Below, piece by piece: positions 1-11,860 of a stretch of DNA of 64,000 nt; position 1 is the first letter of the stretch; each line of letters begins with the position of its first letter. The notes below the pieces were generated by a model, which worked only from the letters and a program-made list of their open reading frames with translations, was not told where the DNA came from and did not search any database. The position numbers and the translations under genes are program-made. The stretch is taken from positions 1-64,000 of the forward strand of contig JABSQB010000014.1 in the NCBI GenBank assembly GCA_013214545.1, given 5' to 3'. Origin of the DNA: Henriciella sp. (GTDB lineage Bacteria > Pseudomonadota > Alphaproteobacteria > Caulobacterales > Hyphomonadaceae).

Positions 1-566
<566 letters not shown>

Positions 567-679
567 ATCGAGTGCCCGTCGGCGCGCCGTACAACTTCCA
601 CGTGGGTCCAAACTTGGTCGCACAGATATATGTCACCGCCATTACACCCGGGCCTGTCGGGTCTGACAGGGCGGTAGTT

Positions 680-1597
680 CTAATCCAGCGCCCCGCAGCG
701 GCTTTCATACATCTCAATCGCCGCGGGCATCCATTGGCGGAAATTGTCGGCGCGGGTTTCAGAAGCCGGGTGCGTGCTCATCCATTCCGGGGGACGCTGG
801 CCGCCGCCAATCTGGCCCATGCGACGCCACAGTTCCGGCGCCTCGCGCGGGTCGTAGCAGGCGCGCACCAGAAGCTCGAGCCCGATCTTGTCGGCTTCCG
901 TCTCATGCTCGCGTGAGAAGGCCATCAGTCCGCCTTGCGCCGCCATGCCCATGGCCTGCTGGACCATCCGCGCCTGGCTCGGATCCATATCGCCAAGGCC
1001 GAGGCCGACCGCCATCGTGCCCATCTGGGCGAGGCGGGTATTGCTCATCCGCTTGGCCCCGTGATGGGCGAGGGCGTGGCCAATCTCGTGCCCCATGACG
1101 ACAGCCAGCTTGTCGACATCCTCAATATCCGCCAGCGTCACGCGCTGATCGTAATTGCCGGTAATGTCGAGAATGCCGGTATAGATCGCGACATAGCCGC
1201 CCGGCAGACAGAACGCATTTGGCTGCTCGGACTGGATCACGTTGAAGGTCCAGTCGAACTTGCGGGCCACCGGTTCAAACTCATAGCCCGCGGCGAGATA
1301 GTCTTCTTCCATCTCGATCGCGGCGAGGCGCAGGCGCTCGCCAATCTCGTTGACCGTATTATAGACCCGCCGGCTGCTTGCATCGCAGCTCGCCGCGCCG
1401 GAGCCGCAGATCACGTTCTGGCCTTCCTGGCGCAGCATCTGGACATAGGACTGAGCGCCAAGCTTGCTCGCCTGGTCGATCGAGATCGTGTTGAACTCGG
1501 ACTTGCCCGAATACGGGTTCACTTCCTGGTTCGACAGATAATACACCACCAGGCCGATAATGCCGAGAATGATGATGCCCATTCGTCCACCCGGCAT
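680..1597 (-). CDS. M48 family zinc metallopeptidase, membrane-anchored
   Basis: HExxH motif (VMGHEIGHALAHHGAKRMS), downstream EHETEADKIGLELL, N-terminal hydrophobic segment. Confidence 0.9.
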   Translation of the reverse strand: MPGGRMGIIILGIIGLVVYYLSNQEVNPYSGKSEFNTISIDQASKLGAQSYVQMLRQEGQNVICGSGAASCDASSRRVYNTVNEIGERLRLAAIEMEEDYLAAGYEFEPVARKFDWTFNVIQSEQPNAFCLPGGYVAIYTGILDITGNYDQRVTLADIEDVDKLAVVMGHEIGHALAHHGAKRMSNTRLAQMGTMAVGLGLGDMDPSQARMVQQAMGMAAQGGLMAFSREHETEADKIGLELLVRACYDPREAPELWRRMGQIGGGQRPPEWMSTHPASETRADNFRQWMPAAIEMYESRCGALD

Positions 1598-1696
1598 CCG
1601 CGCGTCCTCCGTCTCCCGTTAACCTTGCTTTACCCCACCGGCGCGGCGCAGGAAAGGCGTTGACCCCAGCTCGGTCGCCCGGCAACACTGCGGCCC

Positions 1697-2203
1697 ATGA
1701 GCGACACGCCTGCCCCTGCCGCCGAACCGCCCCGCAAGGCCATCCCGATCTGGGATGTGATCAGCGAGATGGCGCTCTATGCCTCGACCGCGCTGATCAT
1801 AACCGGCCTGATCCTGCCCTCGATCTGGAAGCCGAACAGTTTCGGCTTTGGCGGCCAGGAATATAATCTCTATGGCATCGTCCAGACCCTGTTCGAGGCG
1901 GGCCTGCCCTTTCTTGGCCTGGTGGTGATTTTCTTTTCCGGCATCTTCCCGCTGGCCAAGACGATCACGGCGGCGATCATTTTCCGCCAGGGCGCAGAGC
2001 CGAGCCCGAAGCTCGCCCAGCTGCTCAACCTGCTCGGCAAGTGGTCGATGCTGGACGTCTTCCTCGCCGCTTTGCTGATCGGGATCAGCCAGATCAGCAT
2101 CTATATCGGCTTTGAGACGCGGGCGGGCCTGTATTATTTCGCGCTCGGTGTGCTGATGAACAATGCTGCCACGATGCGCCTCACCTTTACCCGGTTCAAA
2201 TAA
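1697..2203 (+). CDS. PqiA-like (paraquat-inducible protein A family) small membrane protein
   Basis: 168 aa multi-TM protein with PqiA-like pattern (ALYASTALIITGLILPS..., LLNLLGKWSMLDVFLAALLIG). Confidence 0.75.
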   Translation: MSDTPAPAAEPPRKAIPIWDVISEMALYASTALIITGLILPSIWKPNSFGFGGQEYNLYGIVQTLFEAGLPFLGLVVIFFSGIFPLAKTITAAIIFRQGAEPSPKLAQLLNLLGKWSMLDVFLAALLIGISQISIYIGFETRAGLYYFALGVLMNNAATMRLTFTRFK

Positions 2204-2220
2204 TCCTTATCTGACCTGCC

Positions 2221-2910
2221 ATGACCGAACAGACCTCCCAGCCTCAGAGTACCCCCGAGCCCAAGCTCGACATCCGCATCATCCCCGTCACGCCGCTGCA
2301 GCAGAACACTTCGCTGATCTGGCACCGGGAGACTATGGAGGGCGTGTTCGTCGATCCCGGCGGCGAGACCGACCGGCTGATGGCCGCGGCTGGGCAGTTC
2401 GGCGTCAAGATCGTCGCGGTCTGGCTGACCCATGGCCATCTCGACCATGCCGGCGCCGCCACCGCGGTGTCAGAGCGCACGGGTTGTCCAATTATTGGCC
2501 CGCACAAGGACGACCAATGGCTGCTCGACGAGATTGAGGAACAGGGCGCGCGCTATGGCATTGTCTATGGCAAGAATGTCATCCCGACCCGCTATCTGAA
2601 GGAGGGCGACACGCTGACCCTTGGCGACCAGACGTTTGGCGTCACCCACTGCCCCGGCCACACGCCGGGCCATGTCGTGATCTATCACCAGGCCGGCCAG
2701 CTCGCCTTTGTCGGCGACGTGCTGTTCCGCGGCTCAATCGGCCGCACCGACTTCCCGAAAGGCAATCACCAGCAGCTGATTGACAGCATCGTCAACAATC
2801 TCTGGCCGCTCGGCGACGGGATGAGATTCGTGCCAGGGCACGGCCCGATGAGCACGTTCGGGCAGGAGCGGAAGGACAATCCGTTTGTTGCGGATGCTGT
2901 GTTGGGGTGA
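2221..2910 (+). CDS. MBL-fold metallo-hydrolase (glyoxalase II-like)
   Basis: LTHGHLDHAG, THCPGHTPGHVVIY, FVGDVLFRGSIGRTDFP and VPGHGPMSTFGQE metallo-beta-lactamase motifs. Confidence 0.9.
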   Translation: MTEQTSQPQSTPEPKLDIRIIPVTPLQQNTSLIWHRETMEGVFVDPGGETDRLMAAAGQFGVKIVAVWLTHGHLDHAGAATAVSERTGCPIIGPHKDDQWLLDEIEEQGARYGIVYGKNVIPTRYLKEGDTLTLGDQTFGVTHCPGHTPGHVVIYHQAGQLAFVGDVLFRGSIGRTDFPKGNHQQLIDSIVNNLWPLGDGMRFVPGHGPMSTFGQERKDNPFVADAVLG

Positions 2911-2925
2911 TAAGCATTCACCAGT

Positions 2926-4224
2926 ATGGTGAAAATAAAATACAAGAAACAACGAAAGAGCGACATAGATCTTATTGTTGAAACGGCAAAAAAACTTCGC
3001 ATCAGAAATGAAAATAATAGTATTTCCTTACGTGGAGCGGGTGCCGGAGACATTGATTTACTGCTTTACTCACGCCTAGATATCGACCCCGACGAGGAAG
3101 ATTACATACTTCGGAGCGTGTTGTTTTCTGCGGTTGCCAGCAACGAGCTTTCGGATGATTTTTCGGCTGAAGACTTATTGAACATCGTCAGGAAGAAGTA
3201 CTGGGAGAAAAAGACCGATAAATCAAATCGATACACGGTGCTCACCGGCATGTACTTGAAAGGTGAGCTTCCAATCTCTCGCCTTAAACTTCATGATTGT
3301 CTGATACAGCGATTAAAGCCGCTGAAATCTCGCACGCAGGCGAGAATGATTGATTCTCACAATGAGGCCGTGCGTACTATACATTTCCGCCACTTCCCTC
3401 GAATCGACGACGATTATTGCGTGACGGCTGGGTCGTCGGAAAAGCAACTATTCAAGATATTTGTTTCGGCAAAGAATGCCGAAATTGCTTACCGGCGTGC
3501 GCTTGGAGCGTTTGGTGAATTGCGCGGCTTGCTCAGCTATTTGATGAATCGCAACAAACATAGTCGGATGAGTACGGGGTCGTATCGACAATCGTTGAAC
3601 GACGTACGCCCCATCCAATTCTCGACCGTCCACCAAAAAAGCGGAGAGCTGGCAGAGCAAGGGCTATGGTATTACCCTGAATGGTCGAAGCCGGGCAACG
3701 TTCAAGATCTCGACAGCCGCCCAGTAGTGAAGAAAAACCTCGATCGTGGGATTTCTGTACTCAAGGGGTCAAATTTTCCATCTGCGCATGCCCGAAGAGC
3801 GCTTAGAATGTACTGCGATTCGACCGACAACCTCGATTTGCGTAAAGCATTTTTGGAACTTTGGACCACTTTGGAGTTCATCACGACGCTTGGTAAGCAG
3901 GTACCGCATGAGAAGGTGGTTAGACGTGCTAGTTCAATTTACAAAGACAAGGCACACGCCCTTCTTTATCTGAACCATTATAGAGATATCCGAAATGGCA
4001 TGGTTCACGGATACGCCGATTACGACGAGCGCTTCGCCGAGCGCGTTCTTTTTCAGTTGAATCGAGATGTTTGCGCATTTTTGGATTACTTCGTTTTTAA
4101 TCAAACGGGATCCTCAAGCGCCACGGAGTTCGAAGAGTTTTTTGATGCACCGTTTGACAATGAACTCATAAAAATGAGACTCCAAGTTTATGAGCGCGTC
4201 CTTCGGTTCAGACGTGACCCCTAA
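2926..4224 (+). CDS. HEPN-like (ApeA-type C-terminal domain) protein of unknown function, low GC
   Basis: 432 aa ORF; C-terminal RKAFLELWTTLEFITTLGKQ...LYLNHYRDIRNGMVHGYADYDE resembles a HEPN RxxxxH motif; much lower GC than flanking genes; starts 15 nt after the previous stop. Confidence 0.6.
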   Translation: MVKIKYKKQRKSDIDLIVETAKKLRIRNENNSISLRGAGAGDIDLLLYSRLDIDPDEEDYILRSVLFSAVASNELSDDFSAEDLLNIVRKKYWEKKTDKSNRYTVLTGMYLKGELPISRLKLHDCLIQRLKPLKSRTQARMIDSHNEAVRTIHFRHFPRIDDDYCVTAGSSEKQLFKIFVSAKNAEIAYRRALGAFGELRGLLSYLMNRNKHSRMSTGSYRQSLNDVRPIQFSTVHQKSGELAEQGLWYYPEWSKPGNVQDLDSRPVVKKNLDRGISVLKGSNFPSAHARRALRMYCDSTDNLDLRKAFLELWTTLEFITTLGKQVPHEKVVRRASSIYKDKAHALLYLNHYRDIRNGMVHGYADYDERFAERVLFQLNRDVCAFLDYFVFNQTGSSSATEFEEFFDAPFDNELIKMRLQVYERVLRFRRDP

Positions 4225-4429
4225 AGTTTACCTCGAGTTCGTAAATCCAGCACCTGTTCCCACGCTCAATCCCCCACCTTTTCCCGCCTCAATCCCCACC
4301 CTTCAAAACGCGCGTATACTCCTTCCCATCTCCTCCTGATGGAAGGCTTGTCCGGAACGGCTTGGCAGGGGAGGAGAGCGGTGGTCGCGTGGCTTGGCTT
4401 GGGGAGCTGTACCCCTTGCTCGGTAGCGC

Positions 4430-4470
4430 GCCTGGCCGGTGCTCATAAATCCTGGTCCCCACGGCCAGGC
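4430..4470. repeat. inverted repeat, 9-bp perfect arms GCCTGGCCG/CGGCCAGGC, 23-nt loop
   Basis: arms at 4430-4438 and 4462-4470. Confidence 0.7.
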
Positions 4471-4553
4471 TACGAAATTAGTAAGACAGAAGGCCCCCCA
4501 GGTGGTGCTTGATCCAGGTGATCAAGGCCTAACGCATGAAAAAGAGCCGCCGC

Positions 4554-4629
4554 AGGCGCGTCTGATCCAGGCGCTATACGCCGTCTCGAAAGAGCGGCAG
4601 TTCCCTTCGCGTTTGTCTCAGACGCGCCT
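4554..4629. repeat. inverted repeat, 12-bp perfect arms AGGCGCGTCTGA/TCAGACGCGCCT
   Basis: arms at 4554-4565 and 4618-4629. Confidence 0.75.
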
Positions 4630-4691
4630 AGCCTTTCTAAAGCCTCAGGGTTTCGGCCCGTGAGGGGTTTGGTGTTGCCTCCCCCTTTCAG

Positions 4692-4780
4692 CCTCATCCT
4701 GAGCTTGTCGAAGGACGAGGCGGGCTAGCCGCAACCGCCCAGAAGCCCGGCCCCCGTCCTTCGACAGGCTCAGGATGAGG
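4692..4780. repeat. REP-like long inverted repeat CCTCATCCTGAGCTTGTCGAAGGACG...CGTCCTTCGACAGGCTCAGGATGAGG
   Basis: 26-nt arms with one mismatch (4692-4717 and 4755-4780). Confidence 0.85.
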
Positions 4781-4823
4781 GCCTTGGGGCGGATTTGGTT
4801 CAGTATGAGGACTTTAGGACGGA
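4770..4823. repeat. imperfect tandem repeat, 30-nt period, two copies
   Basis: tcaggatgagggccttggggcgga (4770-4793) and tcagtatgaggactttaggacgga (4800-4823), 19/24 identical. Confidence 0.55.
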
Positions 4824-4837
4824 CTCACCAACCAACA

Positions 4838-4868
4838 GCAAAACGCCCCCGCATCTCTGCGAGGGCGC
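4838..4868 (-). terminator. Rho-independent terminator of the response regulator gene
   Basis: minus strand CGCCCTCGCA-gaga-TGCGGGGGCG followed by TTTT, just after the stop of the 4896..5330 gene. Confidence 0.75.
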
Positions 4869-4895
4869 TTTGAACGCTACAAACTCTACGAAACT

Positions 4896-5330
4896 TTAGG
4901 CGGCCGCAGCGACCCGGCTTTCGGCGCCTGGCATCTGGTCGAGCAGGAAATCGTGGAAGGTCTCGGCCCGCTGGATGAAGCGGTTAAAGGGCAGCTTGGC
5001 CTTGAAGATGGCCTGCGGGGCGACATTGGCGCCGCATTTCAGCGCTGTCTCAACGCATTGGTCACGCTCGGGCTGGGCCGAGCAGACGGCGATGCGGTGT
5101 TTGCCCATATTGGCGACGCGCGCGATGGTCATGTCGCCATCAAAGCTGTCGGGCAAGGTGAGGTCGAGGACAACCAGATCGAAGCGTTCCAGACGCAGGC
5201 GATTCTCCGCCTCCATCAGGGTCGTTGCCATTACCAGATCCACCGCAACGCGAGCCCGCGCCGCTTTGTCTGCCGCGACCAGTAAAAGGTCACGCACCGG
5301 TTCGTGATCTTCGACCCAAAGAACTTTCAT
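4896..5330 (-). CDS. single-domain response regulator (receiver domain)
   Basis: MKVLWVEDHEPVRDLLL...FDLVVLDLTLPDS receiver motifs, no output domain. Confidence 0.8.
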   Translation of the reverse strand: MKVLWVEDHEPVRDLLLVAADKAARARVAVDLVMATTLMEAENRLRLERFDLVVLDLTLPDSFDGDMTIARVANMGKHRIAVCSAQPERDQCVETALKCGANVAPQAIFKAKLPFNRFIQRAETFHDFLLDQMPGAESRVAAAA

Positions 5331-5554
5331 CTAACTACCCTATGTAAGACTCTACACTGTTTCCCCGGCGCTTCTCGCCTGCCCTCTTCTGAACACACTT
5401 TGCCACCGACGGATTACGGGATGGTAAAGCGAAAGTGACCAAAGTGTTGACAATGCTACAGATTCAGCCCCGCTGAGACCGGTCGTCGCCAACTTGGCAC
5501 GAACTGTGATAGAATCTTCACAATGGCCTCAGATGCCAATGGAGACAGGACTTT

Positions 5555-6454
5555 ATGAGCAGTAAAACGCTTCCAGCTGCCAGCACGCAGGCCGCCTTTT
5601 TGGCGGAACTGGAGACGAGTGACGATCATATTGTCGATCGACTGATAAAAGAAAGATGTCCGTCTTTTGTGGATCACTGGAGCTGGTCGGCGGTGCGGCC
5701 GATGCTCTATTCGGTGCTCGGCTATGACCGCGCCTGCCGGATGGCGGATTATTTGCAGACCCTGAATGGCGGTGACAGTTTCGATCACCTGACTCAGGAA
5801 CTCTCTGTCGACCTGACCCTCAACGCGATTGAGAAGATGCCGACCGAAGGCCGCCTGGTTGTCGCGGCCAATCATCCGACCGGGCTCGCCGACGGGGTTG
5901 CGGTCTGGGACGCTTTGCGACGCGTGCGGCGGGACATTGTGTTTTTTGCCAATGCCGATGCGCTGCGGGTCAATCCTGGCTTTTCTGATGTGCTGATCCC
6001 GGTCGAATGGGTGATGGACAAACGCTCTCCGGCCAAGACGCGCGAAACCCTGCGCCTCGCCAAGGAAGCCTTTGCCGAAGAAAAATGCGTGGTGATCTTT
6101 CCGTCTGGCAAACTCGCCAAGAAGATTGATGGCGTACTGACCGAACAGGACTGGATGCCGACTGTGGTCTCCCTGGCCCGCAAACATAAAGCCCCGATCC
6201 AGCCGCTGAACCTGCAGGCGACCAATTCCTGGCTGTATTATTTCTTTTCACAGATGAATGGCGAATTGCGCGACATCACACTGTTCCATGAGCTGCTGAA
6301 CAAGAAAGGCAGTCCGTTTGAAATGACTTTCGGACCGCTGATCGAACCCGAACGCCTGGAAGGCGATGCCACGGCGCGGACCCTGGCACTGCGCGAATAT
6401 GTGGCGACGCATCTCGCGGCCGGGCCGGATACGGAATTTGAAGCCGAAGCGTAA
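5555..6454 (+). CDS. PlsC-like 1-acyl-glycerol-3-phosphate acyltransferase family protein
   Basis: NHPTGLADGVAVWDAL (NHxxxxD-like) and CVVIFPSGKLAKK motifs. Confidence 0.75.
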   Translation: MSSKTLPAASTQAAFLAELETSDDHIVDRLIKERCPSFVDHWSWSAVRPMLYSVLGYDRACRMADYLQTLNGGDSFDHLTQELSVDLTLNAIEKMPTEGRLVVAANHPTGLADGVAVWDALRRVRRDIVFFANADALRVNPGFSDVLIPVEWVMDKRSPAKTRETLRLAKEAFAEEKCVVIFPSGKLAKKIDGVLTEQDWMPTVVSLARKHKAPIQPLNLQATNSWLYYFFSQMNGELRDITLFHELLNKKGSPFEMTFGPLIEPERLEGDATARTLALREYVATHLAAGPDTEFEAEA

Positions 6455-6478
6455 AGGGCTGCGACGACGCGCAGCCCT
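6455..6478. terminator. hairpin between convergent genes (possible terminator)
   Basis: AGGGCTGCG-acgacg-CGCAGCCCT, perfect 9-bp stem directly after the stop codon; no clear T-run. Confidence 0.5.
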
Positions 6479-6506
6479 CTATGGATGAAATTAAGCTCAG
6501 GCTGGC

Positions 6507-7910
6507 TCAAGCAGGTTCGGGCGTCTTGTCGTCGCCATACCATTCAATGTTGCGGGTCATGTACATGGTCAGCGCAATCGCCGCAAAACTCGCGAGCGCC
6601 CCGGCCAGCAGCGCATGGCTCTCGGCCCGCATCAGGACATAGATGAGGCCATAAATCCCGGCGAGAATGCCAAACGCCCGCAAGCCATATGTGCGCGACT
6701 TGAACACCGTTGTGGCATAAAGCGATGTCAGCCCCACCGTCATCGCCGCGGCAATCATGAAGGCGAGGTCAAACCCGATCCGCTCGGAAAAAGCCAGCAG
6801 CAACATATAGAAAATCGCCTGCGCCAGGCCGACCAGAATATACTGCGCCGGATGCGCCCGGACACGGCTGGTCACCTCGAACAGGAAATAGGCGAGGAAG
6901 ACAAAGCCAATAAACATGGCCGCATATTTCAACGCCCGCTCAACGGACTGATAAGGGCTTGCTTCCTTGATGAAGACCACGCCCATATCGCGGAAATTGT
7001 ATGCGGTGACGGCGCTGAGATCGAGATTCGGGCCTGCCCCCTCAATCCCGCGAGCGAGATAGGGCACGCGCCAGCTCGCCTCAAAACCCGCTTCGCTTTC
7101 GCCGACATTGTGCTCGCCTGGCAAGACACCGCCGGTAAAGCTCGGGCTTGGCCAGTTGGACACCATGGTCAAAGACGTGTCCTTTGCGAACGGACCGATC
7201 GACAGACGCTGCGCGCCACTCAGTTTCAGATTCACCGCCACCTGAACAGGGCGTTCGAGCGTGGCGAGGTTTTCAATCTGCCCTGCGGCCAGGGTCACGG
7301 CCGCATTTGGAACGATGGAATAGCCATCACCGGATCTAAAGCTCGAGGCTGGGCCCAAGGTGACGGGCCGTCCATCCACGGTGACATCAATCGCGTCCTT
7401 GATCCCGCGCGTGTCGCTGACACCGACATATAATCTCGCATCGCGCCAGACGGGTTCAGCCCCTTGCGGGATGGCTGCACGCAGAGCCGAAGGCGAGAAC
7501 TCGGCCTGCATTTCGATATCAGCGAGATAAACCGGCACAGTGTGAATGCCGCGCTGCTTCTCTTCCACCGCCACGCGGGACGAGGCGGTCCCGGTTTCGG
7601 CATAGGCGACCGCGATCCCATAAGCGAGCGTGTCCGGCTTTTTCGGATTAGGTGTAAAAGAGTAAGGCACGGTCAGCACCGGTCCGAGCACGTATTGCGG
7701 TCCGCCTGCGCTCTCGCTGACATCGCGCACCGCCTGATCAAACCCAGCGCTGCGTTCATAGACAATGCTATGCACCAGCAGCGCCGGAATGGTCATGATC
7801 AAAGCCAGTGCGCAAACGAGCAACAGCTTCAGGCCCGCCGATCTTTTGGGGAGGAAATCTGCGAAATTGGGCTGGCGTCCCGCAGATGGAAACGCGGTGT
7901 GTTCCGACAT
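6507..7910 (-). CDS. creD: cell envelope integrity protein CreD family
   Basis: 467 aa; N-term SAGLKLLLVCALALIMTIPALLVHSIVYERS, C-terminal multi-TM block VERALKYAAMFIGFVFLAYFLFEVTSRVRAHPAQYILVGLAQ. Confidence 0.88.
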   Translation of the reverse strand: MSEHTAFPSAGRQPNFADFLPKRSAGLKLLLVCALALIMTIPALLVHSIVYERSAGFDQAVRDVSESAGGPQYVLGPVLTVPYSFTPNPKKPDTLAYGIAVAYAETGTASSRVAVEEKQRGIHTVPVYLADIEMQAEFSPSALRAAIPQGAEPVWRDARLYVGVSDTRGIKDAIDVTVDGRPVTLGPASSFRSGDGYSIVPNAAVTLAAGQIENLATLERPVQVAVNLKLSGAQRLSIGPFAKDTSLTMVSNWPSPSFTGGVLPGEHNVGESEAGFEASWRVPYLARGIEGAGPNLDLSAVTAYNFRDMGVVFIKEASPYQSVERALKYAAMFIGFVFLAYFLFEVTSRVRAHPAQYILVGLAQAIFYMLLLAFSERIGFDLAFMIAAAMTVGLTSLYATTVFKSRTYGLRAFGILAGIYGLIYVLMRAESHALLAGALASFAAIALTMYMTRNIEWYGDDKTPEPA

Positions 7911-8028
7911 GGAAAGGCTCCATTGAAGACTTGAATTTATGGAGCCTGCTTGTGTCGGATACAGAAAAGGCGAGACCGCGGTCCCGCTTTGTTCAGATTA
8001 CGAAAAGTTTAAGGCCAGTTTCCGGCAC

Positions 8029-10782
<2,754 letters not shown>

Positions 10783-10945
10783 GGGAGGCGATACCACACT
10801 GTTTGAACGGATCCTGAAAACACAAAATTCTTTCCAGGATATGGACGCGTTCTTCAACACATCCTGAACAAGTCTCTCGACCAAGACTTCAAGCGGACTT
10901 AAGAACGCCGCATACGCGTGTCAATTAGGCGAATGCCGCAAAGGA

Positions 10946-11860
10946 ATGCCCGATATGCTTTTGAACTTTCGAACTCTGGCGTCTGGTATTGCTGGCGTCG
11001 CACTTCTGGCCGGACTTTCGGCTTGCGATTCAGAGCCCGCCGTCACCCCGGAGCGCGCCGCATATGAGGGCGTCACGGCTGCGGTCGTGAATGGCGAACC
11101 GATCTATTTCAGCGATGTCGAACTGGAGGCCGTGGCCCAGGGTCAGATCGAGCCCGGAACCGAGTTCACGACCACCCATCCTGAGTATCATCAAATTCTC
11201 GAACAATTGATCGATCAGCGCCTGCTAGCGCAGGAAGCGCTGGCCCGCGGCCTCGATCAGGATCCAGCGGCGCAGCGGCGGCTGGAATCCGGACGCGAAC
11301 GTCTGCTCGGCAATATCCTTGTCGAGAGCCTGGTTGCCAGCGAGGTCACCGAAGAAGCCATTGATTTGATGTATGAGGAGCAGGTCAAGCTGCAGCAGCT
11401 CGATGATGAGGTGCGCGTGCGCTTCATTCTGGTCGAGACTGCCGAAACCGCGGGTGCGATCCTGGAAGAACTCAATACGGGGCGGGATTTCGCGGAAGCC
11501 GCGCTTGAATACTCTCAAGACACCAATACCCGCCTCGATGGCGGTAATCTCGGCTGGATCAGCCCGAATGAACTCGACAGTCCCTTCCCCGCGATTGTCG
11601 GCGATACTGAGACGGGATCGATTTCCGGCGTCTTTGAGTCTGCACGGGGATGGAACATTCTGAAAGTCGATGAGCGCCGTACGAGGCCGCCCAAGACCAA
11701 AGCTGAGATGCGGCCGGAGATTATCACCTTCCTGACCTTCACACAGATCAGCGACATCCTGCGCGCCCTGCGCAACCAGGCCGATATCCAGCAGCCGGAC
11801 CCCAGCGACCTTGCCGCCGAAGCTGCGGACGAGCCGGACGCAGAAAGCAATCCTGAATGA
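10946..11860 (+). CDS. peptidylprolyl isomerase (parvulin/SurA-like), predicted lipoprotein
   Basis: lipobox-like LLAGLSACD; parvulin-type segment VRFILVETAETAGAILEELNTGRDFAEAALEYSQDTNTRLDGGNLGWI. Confidence 0.85.
   Translation: MPDMLLNFRTLASGIAGVALLAGLSACDSEPAVTPERAAYEGVTAAVVNGEPIYFSDVELEAVAQGQIEPGTEFTTTHPEYHQILEQLIDQRLLAQEALARGLDQDPAAQRRLESGRERLLGNILVESLVASEVTEEAIDLMYEEQVKLQQLDDEVRVRFILVETAETAGAILEELNTGRDFAEAALEYSQDTNTRLDGGNLGWISPNELDSPFPAIVGDTETGSISGVFESARGWNILKVDERRTRPPKTKAEMRPEIITFLTFTQISDILRALRNQADIQQPDPSDLAAEAADEPDAESNPE

Noticed and set aside
10783-10884. N-terminal extension of SecA in the ORF track
   Set aside because: [28 protein letters not shown] is the canonical SecA start; the upstream 34 residues are probably untranslated.
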